Shown: positions 7,564 to 13,337 of the stretch, piece by piece | Layout of the letters: each line of letters begins with the position of its first letter | How positions within the stretch are numbered: the first letter of the stretch is position 1 | DNA from: CAVQCX01 sp050050175 | Lineage (GTDB): Bacteria > Pseudomonadota > Gammaproteobacteria > Chromatiales > Chromatiaceae | DNA: 13,788 nt | Direction of reading: 5' to 3' | Assembly (NCBI GenBank): GCA_050050175.1 | Contig: JASFUT010000055.1 | Span: 1 to 13,788, forward strand | Program-made: the position numbers and the translations under genes | Notes under the pieces: generated by a model | Told to the model about the DNA's origin: nothing | The model's input: only the letters and a program-made list of their open reading frames with translations | Databases searched by the model: none

Positions 7564-7872
7564 GGTTGCCAGCAGGGCCCATCAAGGATCGCTCATGTCC
7601 GGCGGCTCCCATGGGCGAGCTCGGCCATGTCGCTGCGTATACGTTGGCGTACCGATCGGAAAACGTCTGTCCGAAAGATCCGTAGGGTCGGTAAAGATTT
7701 CCCTGGCACGAGCAACGGGAAGGCGGCACCCCTGTCTCCTTTTCCGACCCCAATATTCGCGCCCTTGCGCAGATGCCCAGCCAGCCGCCGAATGTCTGGA
7801 TCGCGATGTTTCCGTTCATATGGCTGCCGGCGGTGCTGGTGACTTGCGCTTGGATCGGGCACATAGTCCCGT

Positions 7873-7967
7873 TCCGGCGGCTCCCAGGACCTGAGTGATG
7901 ACTCCATCGGGGCAGAGTGAACAGGCCCGTTTAGACCCGCAAAGCGCACGACCGATGGAGCCGCCGG
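7873..7967. repeat. Overlapping inverted repeats with mutually exclusive pairings
   Basis: The 16-base segment CCGATGGAGCCGCCGG (7952-7967) can pair in two ways. Its left 9 bases (7952-7960) match CTCCATCGG at 7902-7910, and its right 11 bases (7957-7967) match CCGGCGGCTCC at 7874-7884. The two pairings share bases 7957-7960, so they compete. The same CCGGCGGCTCC also occurs at 7599-7609, within the longer direct repeat TCCGGCGGCTCCCA (7598-7611 and 7873-7886). Such switching arms occur in attenuators and in decayed mobile-element ends; neither is proven here. Confidence 0.35.
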
Positions 7968-8121
7968 TCACGAGCGAGGATGGCCGCCAGCGGCCTTCCA
8001 ACGCTGCTGCGCGGACGTGCGTGTCGCCGCTTCAGGCCGAGGTCTGGAAGCAGCCCGGCCGGCTCAGTGCCCCGGGGCCGACTGGGCGGCAGCGGCCGCC
8101 GCGGCTTTGCCAAGGGTCCCG

Positions 8122-9327
8122 TCACTCGTAGCGCAGCGCCTCGATCGGGTCCAGACGGGCCGCCTTGCGCGCGGGAAAGAAGCCGAAGATCACCCCGACG
8201 GCGGCGGAGAACAGGAACGCCAGCGCGACGATGCCGCCGTTGAAGATGAAGGGCACGTTGATCAGGCTGGCCAGGCCCAGGGCGCCGGCCAGGGCCACGA
8301 CGATGCCCACCACGCCGCCGAGCGAGGACAGCACCACCGCCTCGACGAGGAACTGCATCAGCACCTCGCGCTCCAGGGCGCCGATGGCCAGCCGGATGCC
8401 GATCTCGCGGGTGCGCTCGGTCACCGAGACCAGCATGATATTCATGATCCCTATGCCCCCCACCAGCAGGCTGACGGCGGCGACTGCGCCGAGCAGGGCG
8501 GTGAGGATCTGGGTGGTGCCCGTCAGGGTCTGGGCGATGTCCTTCATGTCCCGGACGCTGAAGTCGTCGTCATCACCGACGGAGATGCGGCGCCGCTCGC
8601 GCAGCAGCAGCTCGATGTCGCGCTTCACCTTGGCGGTGGAGGCGCCCTCGCGCGCAGAGACCTGGATGTAATCCACGTCCTGGTTGCCGGCGACGCGCCG
8701 CCAGAAGGTCCGAAGGGGCACCAGGATCAGGTCGTCCCGGTCCGTTCCCATGGTGGACTGGCCCTTGGGCTCCAGCAGGCCGATCACCTGGCAGGAGAGC
8801 TTCTTCAGGCGCAGGCTGGTGCCCAGGGGATCCTGGCCTCCGAAGAGCTCGCGTCGGACCGTATCGCCGAGGATGCACACTGCGGCGCCCGCGCGCAGCT
8901 CGCTGGCGGTGAAGGGCCGACCCGCGGCCAGGGACCAGTTACCGGTCTTCAGGTACTCGTTGTCGGTCCCGGTCAGGATGGTGGACCAGTTCTGGTTGCC
9001 GTACACCGCCGTGGCCCCCTGGGAGGCGGAGGGCGCCACCGCCTCGAGGGATCCCACCTGGCGGCGGATGGCCTCCACGTCGTCCATGCCGAACGGCGGG
9101 GCGGGCGAGCGCTGGCCCATGCCCAGGCGCTGGCCCGGGCGCACGATGAGCAGGTTGCTGCCCAGGCTGGCAATCTGCTCGGTGACCTGGGCGGTGGCGC
9201 CGCCGCCGATGGTCACCATGATGATCACCGCCGCCACGCCGATGACGATGCCGAGCACGGTCAGGGCAGAGCGCATCAGGTTGCGGCGGATTGCCCGCAG
9301 GGCCAGCAGCAAGGCGTTCCAGAGCAT
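8122..9327 (-). CDS. MacB-like ABC transporter permease (FtsX family)
   Basis: This 401-residue inner-membrane protein has the MacB permease layout. TM1 is at about 20-41 (LTVLGIVIGVAAVIIMVTIG), followed by a large periplasmic domain at about 42-270, then three TM segments near 274-297, 325-353 and 363-385. The C-terminus FPARKAARLDPIEALRYE and the cytoplasmic loop SVTERTREIGIRLAIGA (301-317) are typical of the family. In E. coli MacB the ATPase and permease are fused. Here they are separate genes, as in many MacB-like systems. The ATG at 9327 shares one base with the TGA of the ATPase gene (TGATG) and has GGAGG at 9335-9339, 7 bases away, so translation is probably coupled. It should be a mechanotransmission-type exporter working from the periplasm. 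The substrate (antibiotic, peptide, siderophore or lipid) cannot be read from the sequence. No clear terminator follows it. Confidence 0.93.
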   Translation of the reverse strand: MLWNALLLALRAIRRNLMRSALTVLGIVIGVAAVIIMVTIGGGATAQVTEQIASLGSNLLIVRPGQRLGMGQRSPAPPFGMDDVEAIRRQVGSLEAVAPSASQGATAVYGNQNWSTILTGTDNEYLKTGNWSLAAGRPFTASELRAGAAVCILGDTVRRELFGGQDPLGTSLRLKKLSCQVIGLLEPKGQSTMGTDRDDLILVPLRTFWRRVAGNQDVDYIQVSAREGASTAKVKRDIELLLRERRRISVGDDDDFSVRDMKDIAQTLTGTTQILTALLGAVAAVSLLVGGIGIMNIMLVSVTERTREIGIRLAIGALEREVLMQFLVEAVVLSSLGGVVGIVVALAGALGLASLINVPFIFNGGIVALAFLFSAAVGVIFGFFPARKAARLDPIEALRYE

Positions 9328-10028
9328 CAGGTCGCCTCCGTGCCCTGCACCCGGCCGTCGAGGAAGCGCAGCGTGCGCCCGGCATAGGCCGCCATCTCGG
9401 GCTCGTGGGTGACCAGGACCACAGTGATGCCGCGGTCGGTGTTGAGCGCGCTGAGCAGGTCCATGACCTCGCGGCCCCGGGCAGTGTCGAGGTTGCCCGT
9501 GGGCTCGTCGGCGAGAACCAGGACGGGCTCGGTGACGATGGCGCGGGCGATGGCCACGCGCTGCTGCTGTCCCCCGGAGAGCTCGGCGGGGGTGTGCGAC
9601 TCCCAGCCCGCGAGGCCGACGGTGGACAGCGCCTGCCTTGCGCGGTCGCGGCGCTCCGCGGCGGGCGTTCCCCGATAGATCAGCGGCAGCTCCACGTTCT
9701 CGACGGCCGAGGTACGGGCGAGCAGGTTGAAGCCCTGGAAGACGAAGCCGATGTAGTGGCGACGCAGCAGGGCCCGCTCGTTGCGGCTCAGGCCGCCCGC
9801 ATGGACGCCTTCGAAACGGTAGGCGCCCGCACTGGGCGTGTCCAGGAGGCCCAGTATGTTCATGCAGGTGGACTTGCCCGAGCCGCTCGGTCCCATCATG
9901 GCCACGAACTCGCCGCGGCCGATGCGCAGGTCCACTCCGCGCAGCGCGTGCATGGCCGCGGTGCCGCGCCCGTAGACCTTGGTGACTCCCGAGAGCTCGA
10001 CGATCGGAAGGGTCGGGGCTGTGCTCAT
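9327..10028 (-). CDS. MacB/LolD-like ABC transporter ATPase
   Basis: This 233-residue ATPase powers the permease encoded just downstream. Walker A GPSGSGKST is at 46-54, Q-loop glutamine at 98, ABC signature LSGGQQQR at 150-157, Walker B VLVLADEP at 169-176 with catalytic E175, and the switch histidine H208 in VTHE. Length and the ADEPTGNLD motif fit the MacB/LolD/FtsE group. The ATG at 10028 overlaps the stop of the adaptor gene by 4 bases (ATGA). I see no strong ribosome binding site before it, so it probably depends on translational coupling. All catalytic residues are present. The LolD and FtsE alternatives are made less likely by the neighbouring periplasmic adaptor gene. Confidence 0.95.
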   Translation of the reverse strand: MSTAPTLPIVELSGVTKVYGRGTAAMHALRGVDLRIGRGEFVAMMGPSGSGKSTCMNILGLLDTPSAGAYRFEGVHAGGLSRNERALLRRHYIGFVFQGFNLLARTSAVENVELPLIYRGTPAAERRDRARQALSTVGLAGWESHTPAELSGGQQQRVAIARAIVTEPVLVLADEPTGNLDTARGREVMDLLSALNTDRGITVVLVTHEPEMAAYAGRTLRFLDGRVQGTEAT

Positions 10029-11311
10029 TGCCGGGCGGGGGCGACGTCAACCAGCACGGCGGTGCCTGGCGCCAGGGCGTCGCCCACCAGCTCGGTCATC
10101 AGTCCGTCGGTGGCGCCCACGCGGACGTCCACGGCCAGGGGCTCGCCGTCCTCGAGCCGCCAGACCTGCTGGACGCCCCCGGTCCGGCCCTCGGGCCGCC
10201 GCATCGTCTGCTGCGAGTGGCCGGGGCGCGGAAACAGGCGGCCGAGCAGGCTCGGAGCCGCCCTGTCCGGGGCCTTCGCCCTGGCAGGCGGCGTGAACCG
10301 CAGGGCCGCATTGGGCACCAGCAGCACGTCCTCCAGACGGCGCGCGATGATGTCCGCGGTGGCGGTCATTCCCGGCCGCAGGGCCAGGTCGGAGTTGTCC
10401 ACCGTGAGCAGGGTCTCGTAGGTGACCACGCCCTCCACGGTCTCCGGGGCGAAGCGCACCTGCTCGATCTCGGCGGGAAAGATCCGGTCCGGGAAGGCAT
10501 CCACCGTGAAGCTGGCCTCCTGGCCTTCGGCCACGCGGCCCACGTCCGCCTCGTCGACGGCCACGTGCAGCTCCATCTGGGTGAGGTTCTCGGCCAGCAG
10601 GAAGAGCAACGGCGTCTGCAGCGAGGCCGCGACCGTCTGTCCCGGCTCGATCTCGCGCTTGAGCACGATGCCGGCGATGGGCGCGCGGATCACCGCCTTG
10701 GTCAGGTCGGTCTCCCGGGCGCCGAGTGCGGCGCGGGCAAGCTCGACTCCGGCGCGGGCATTGGCCTCCGCGGCCTGGGCCCGGGCCGCGGCTGCCTGCT
10801 GGGTGTCGAGCTCTTCCAGCGAGCACATCTGACGCTCTGCCAGCCGGGAGCAGCGCTCCGCCCGCAGGCGCGTCTCCAGCACCGTGGCCTCCGCCTCCCG
10901 GACCTGGGCCTCCGCCGCCGCGAGGGAGGCGCGGGCCTCGATCACCAGCGCCTCCAGGCGGTCGGTGTCGAGCCTCGCCAGCACCTGCCCCCGCTCCACG
11001 TGCTCGTTGTAGTCCACCTCAACCGACTCGATGGTGCCCGATACCTCGGTCCCCACCTCCACCTGGTTAACCGGCTCCAGGGTCCCCGTGGCGGTGACCT
11101 TCACCGTGAGGTCGCCCCGCCGGACCTCGGCCGTCTCGAAGTGCAGGCCCCGGTCGTCCTCTCCTCGGAGCACCAAGGCAAGGGCGGCGGCGAGCGCGAC
11201 GGCCACTGCGACGGCGGTCCACAGGAGCAGGCGCCTGCGCCGGCCGCTCGCGCGCTCCTGCGCCAGCAGATGCTCGATGGCGCCGGGGTTGTCCCGGGCG
11301 GGCTCAGTCAT
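10025..11311 (-). CDS. Periplasmic adaptor (membrane fusion protein) of a MacAB-type pump
   Basis: This 428-residue HlyD/MacA-family adaptor has a short cytoplasmic N-terminus, one TM anchor at about 28-49, then split lipoyl and barrel domains. The lipoyl halves are near 87-116 (VGTEVSGTIESVEVDYNE) and 205-230, with an alpha-helical hairpin at about 118-200 and beta-barrel and membrane-proximal domains at about 240-428. The hairpin contains an exact R-x6-L-x6-S motif (R150, L157, S164), known in adaptors that dock on TolC-type channels. Two cysteines, C154 and C163, flank this tip. A Pro/Arg-rich insertion lies near 341-378. I chose the ATG at 11311 because a promoter-like sequence lies just upstream (11368-11396) and the protein then begins MTEPARD. 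ATGs at 11356 and 11380 are in frame, but all three have weak ribosome binding sites. It is first of the three pump genes. No outer-membrane channel gene is in the window. Confidence 0.9.
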   Translation of the reverse strand: MTEPARDNPGAIEHLLAQERASGRRRRLLLWTAVAVAVALAAALALVLRGEDDRGLHFETAEVRRGDLTVKVTATGTLEPVNQVEVGTEVSGTIESVEVDYNEHVERGQVLARLDTDRLEALVIEARASLAAAEAQVREAEATVLETRLRAERCSRLAERQMCSLEELDTQQAAAARAQAAEANARAGVELARAALGARETDLTKAVIRAPIAGIVLKREIEPGQTVAASLQTPLLFLLAENLTQMELHVAVDEADVGRVAEGQEASFTVDAFPDRIFPAEIEQVRFAPETVEGVVTYETLLTVDNSDLALRPGMTATADIIARRLEDVLLVPNAALRFTPPARAKAPDRAAPSLLGRLFPRPGHSQQTMRRPEGRTGGVQQVWRLEDGEPLAVDVRVGATDGLMTELVGDALAPGTAVLVDVAPARQ

Positions 11312-11367
11312 GGGGCGATGTCCGGACAAGGGGTCAGGGCGGATCGGGCCGCCCATGTCATGTGGGG

Positions 11368-11396
11368 AATATGGCCGCATGGCGGCGCGGCCGCAA
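11368..11396 (-). promoter_or_regulatory. Candidate sigma-70 promoter of the efflux operon
   Basis: On the minus strand TTGCGG (11396-11391) is followed after exactly 17 bases by CATATT (11373-11368). TTG of the -35 and four of six -10 bases match the consensus. Transcription would start near 11361, giving a leader of about 50 bases before the ATG at 11311. It would lie within the 116-base gap after the FAH-family gene, so the pump need not be co-transcribed with it. Confidence 0.35.
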
Positions 11397-11427
11397 TGGC
11401 GAACCTCATTCCGTGCAGGCGCGGGGC

Positions 11428-12312
11428 TCAGGCCACCGGGTTGTCCAGGGTGCCGATGGGCTCCACGGTGATCGCCACCCGGTCGCCCGGCCGCAGGAAC
11501 CGGGGTGGGTCGAGCGCCACGCCCACCCCCGCGGGCGTGCCGGTGGCGATCAGATCCCCGGCCTCCAGGGTCATGCCGGTGGAGAGGGTCTCGATGAGCG
11601 TCGGGATGTCGAAGATGAGGTCCACCGTGCGGCCGTCCTGCCGCAGCTCGCCGTTGACGCGGGTCTGCACCCGCAGCGCTCCCGCGTCCGGCACCTCGTC
11701 CGCGCTCAGGATCGCCGGGCCCATGGGGCAGAAGCCGTCCAGGCTCTTGCCGATGAACCACTGGCCGTGTCGCCGCTGCAGGCGCCGGGAGGTGACGTCG
11801 TTGACGATCGTGTAGCCGAAGATATGTTCCCGCGCCGCCGAGCGAGGGATGTCGCGTCCGCCGGGCCCGATCACCACCGCCAGCTCCCCCTCGTAGTCCA
11901 CCGATTCGGTGCGGTCCAGGTAGGCGGGAATGGGCTCCCCCGGGCCGATCACCGTGGCGGGCGCCTTGGTGAAGACGATGGGATGACGCGGGAGATCCTC
12001 GTCGCTGCCACCCGATCCAATGGCGCGGATCTCCGCCGCGTGGTCGCGGTAGTTCTTGCCGATGCAGAGCAGGTTTCGCCCGGGCCGGGGAATGGGCGCA
12101 AGGAGGCGGACGCCGCCCAGCGGCAGGCGGCCGGCGCCGCTCGCTACGGCGCGGCGCGCCGCCGCCAGTCCTCCGGAGCCCAGCCGGATGAGTCCGAGCA
12201 TCGTGCCCGCCAGCTCCGGCGCGGCTTTGGCGAGGTCGACCAGCTCGCCGGCTTCGCGGTCCAGCACACCGATACGGGCATCAGGGCCGTCGGAGAATGT
12301 GACCAGGAGCAT
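11428..12312 (-). CDS. Fumarylacetoacetate hydrolase (FAH) family protein
   Basis: This 294-residue protein shows the FAH fold and metal site: CIGKNYRDHAAE (83-94), VFTKAP (113-118), VDYEGELAVVIG with metal ligands E141 and E143, IVNDVTSR with D172, GKSLDGFCPMGP (188-199), RVNGE (218-222) and GDLIATGTPAGVG (252-264). Family members are divalent-metal enzymes that hydrolyse, decarboxylate or isomerise acyl-pyruvate or catechol-cleavage products, including oxaloacetate decarboxylase, acylpyruvase and 2-hydroxyhepta-2,4-diene-dioate isomerase. Length and motifs do not decide between these. I chose ATG 12312 (MLLVTF) because family members usually begin this way. An ATG at 12336 would add eight residues and has no ribosome binding site. 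No aromatic-degradation genes are adjacent, so a general role such as oxaloacetate or acylpyruvate clearance is possible but unproven. Confidence 0.92.
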   Translation of the reverse strand: MLLVTFSDGPDARIGVLDREAGELVDLAKAAPELAGTMLGLIRLGSGGLAAARRAVASGAGRLPLGGVRLLAPIPRPGRNLLCIGKNYRDHAAEIRAIGSGGSDEDLPRHPIVFTKAPATVIGPGEPIPAYLDRTESVDYEGELAVVIGPGGRDIPRSAAREHIFGYTIVNDVTSRRLQRRHGQWFIGKSLDGFCPMGPAILSADEVPDAGALRVQTRVNGELRQDGRTVDLIFDIPTLIETLSTGMTLEAGDLIATGTPAGVGVALDPPRFLRPGDRVAITVEPIGTLDNPVA

Positions 12313-12341
12313 GCGCGATCCGCCCTGTGTGCCCATATGCG

Positions 12342-12370
12342 AGGTTCGGGGCCGCAGGGCCCGATGTCAA
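12342..12370 (-). promoter_or_regulatory. Candidate promoter of the FAH-family gene
   Basis: A perfect TTGACA -35 box lies at 12370-12365 on the minus strand. At 17 bases the -10 position reads GAACCT (12347-12342), which is weak. Transcription would start close to 12335, about 20 bases before the ATG at 12312, which fits that start better than the one at 12336. Evidence rests mainly on the -35. Confidence 0.3.
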
Positions 12371-12381
12371 TCCGGCCCGGA

Positions 12382-12458
12382 TGCCCGTGGGAGCAGCCTC
12401 CCGGGCGCGAAGCGGTGCCGATCCCGGCTTCGTCACCAGGAGCGGCCGCCCACGGGCA
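12382..12458. repeat. Ten-base inverted repeat with an inner hairpin
   Basis: TGCCCGTGGG (12382-12391) and CCCACGGGCA (12449-12458) are perfect inverted arms 57 bases apart. Between them CGAAGC (12408-12413) and GCTTCG (12427-12432) form a second stem. The element lies between the MESH1-like and FAH genes, directly upstream of the TTGACA box. It may end the MESH1-like transcript or regulate the FAH gene. Dyads of this size can occur by chance in GC-rich DNA. Confidence 0.3.
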
Positions 12459-12578
12459 GTCTGCGCAGAGGAGCACCGGCCGGATCGCGCCGCGGGGGTG
12501 CCCGCCGCGGTCGCCACGACCGGGAATGCCTCTGCCGGGTCGGAGAGCGCCTGGGGGCGCCGGGGGGCTCTGCGGGGG

Positions 12579-13124
12579 TCAGACCTCCGGGCGCTGAGCG
12601 TAGGTCTCGTCGAAGACCGCCTCCAGGCCGGGGTGCACCCCCCTCAGGCGGTCCACCACCTGCTTCGCCCAGTCGAAATAGGCCTGGCGGCGGGCGAGGT
12701 CCCAGCCCCTGGGGGGCGAGCCGGCCACGTCGCGCAGGTTGCTGATCTTGTCCGCCAGCTTGACCAGCTTGGCCTTGTCGCTGATCCCCGCCGCGTGCTC
12801 CACCTGCAGGCGCTTGCGCTCCTGCTTCGGCAGGCCCTTGTCGTCGGTCACCTCCCGCACGATGGCGCCGATCCCGGGCCCCAGCTCGGACTCCAGCTCC
12901 TCTGTCGTGGTGTCCGTGTCCTCCACGGTGTCGTGCAGCAAGGCGGCGCAGAGCACCTCGACGTCGGTGACATGGCCCTCGTTGCAGAGGATATTGGCCA
13001 GCGCGATGGGGTGATTGATGTAGGGCGAGGAGGGGGGGTCCCTGCGCCGCTGGTCCCGGTGCTTGCGTGCCGCGAAGGCCAGGGCCTTCAGCATCAGCTT
13101 GAGGTCTTCTTCTGTCGGGCTCAT
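12579..13124 (-). CDS. MESH1-like small alarmone hydrolase (HD family, SpoT-like)
   Basis: This 181-residue protein, about the length of MESH1 (179), contains only the HD hydrolase domain of the RelA/SpoT family. It matches MESH1 as I recall it across its length: AARKHRDQRRRD (18-29), PYINHP (34-39), AALLHDTVEDTDTT (60-73), EVTDDKGLPKQERKRLQVE (91-109) and VKLADKISNLRD (121-132). The Mn ligands are present at H38, H64, D65 and D125, with the MESH1 spacing. It should remove the 3'-pyrophosphate from ppGpp/pppGpp in the cytoplasm; metazoan MESH1 also dephosphorylates NADPH. There is no synthetase domain, so it differs from SpoT. I chose ATG 13124 because it gives the usual N-terminus. An in-frame ATG at 13166 adds 14 residues, and neither start has a strong ribosome binding site. 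It lies 213 bases after the DUF2058 gene. Confidence 0.93.
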   Translation of the reverse strand: MSPTEEDLKLMLKALAFAARKHRDQRRRDPPSSPYINHPIALANILCNEGHVTDVEVLCAALLHDTVEDTDTTTEELESELGPGIGAIVREVTDDKGLPKQERKRLQVEHAAGISDKAKLVKLADKISNLRDVAGSPPRGWDLARRQAYFDWAKQVVDRLRGVHPGLEAVFDETYAQRPEV

Positions 13125-13153
13125 GGGTGCTTCTGGAGAAAGTCCGGGGACTC

Positions 13154-13197
13154 GACGGCGGATCATACCCGGGGTGGACGGCGGACGGTAGACGGTA
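13154..13197 (-). promoter_or_regulatory. -10-like box flanked by heptamer repeats before the alarmone hydrolase gene
   Basis: On the minus strand TATGAT (13167-13162) matches the -10 consensus in five of six bases. No -35 is seen at 17 bases. Instead three tandem heptamers (plus strand GACGGCG 13177-13183, GACGGTA 13184-13190, GACGGTA 13191-13197) cover that position, and a fourth copy, GACGGCG, sits at 13154-13160 just past the box. The repeats could be regulator sites. If this promoter is real, the start at 13166 cannot be used. Confidence 0.25.
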
Positions 13198-13305
13198 GGA
13201 AGCAGACAGGGGCGGGCGCGGGCATGCGTAGGAGTGCCTTGCAGGCCGCGAGTCCTGTGGCGGGGGGCCGGGGTCGTGGCCCGGAAGGCCTCTTCAGGGG
13301 TACCT

Positions 13306-13334
13306 GGGGCGCCGCGGGACCGGGCCCGCGCCCC
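13306..13334 (-). terminator. GC-rich hairpin after the DUF2058 gene
   Basis: CGCGGG (13313-13318) and CCCGCG (13325-13330) pair around a 6-base loop, and GGGG (13306-13309) pairs with CCCC (13331-13334) beyond a 3-base bulge. An alternative is GGGGCGC with GCGCCCC. It begins 3 bases past the TAG on the minus strand. No T-run follows, so it may be a factor-dependent or weak terminator. Confidence 0.4.
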
Positions 13335-13337
13335 TGC

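Larger units (their letters stand above)
7024..8121. other. About 1.1 kb without a recognisable gene
   Basis: This stretch separates the end of the efflux operon from the start of the redox operon. Open frames exist on both strands (for example 7280-7864 minus, 7540-7842 plus, 7593-7949 minus), but their translations are rich in Arg, Ser, Gly and Pro and show no domain, no good ribosome binding site and no resemblance to anything I know. A hand count of 7621-7800 gives about 59% GC, against about 72% in a sample of the GltD-like gene. The region contains a three-way-junction fold (7500-7563), competing dyads (7873-7967), a 14-base direct repeat (7598-7611 and 7873-7886) and a -10-like box with a dyad (7279-7318). 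It may be a regulatory leader, hold a small RNA, or be the remnant of decayed or acquired DNA. Confidence 0.6.

Noticed and set aside
7500..7570. Integron attC site
   Set aside because: The palindromic fold is suggestive, but the RYYYAAC and GTTRRRY core sites are not at the ends.
7280..7864. 194-codon minus-strand frame in the gap
   Set aside because: No domain, no ribosome binding site, amino-acid make-up of random GC-rich sequence. Kept only as a weak possibility in the findings.
8017..12597. Plus-strand frames 8017-9387, 9291-10421, 10028-11815 and 11362-12597
   Set aside because: Antisense shadows of the efflux and FAH genes. The minus-strand proteins carry complete family motifs.
13133..13150. 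GGAGAAAGTCCGGGG resembling the RNase P RNA core motif
   Set aside because: It is just upstream of the alarmone hydrolase start, and I see none of the other conserved RNase P RNA segments around it.
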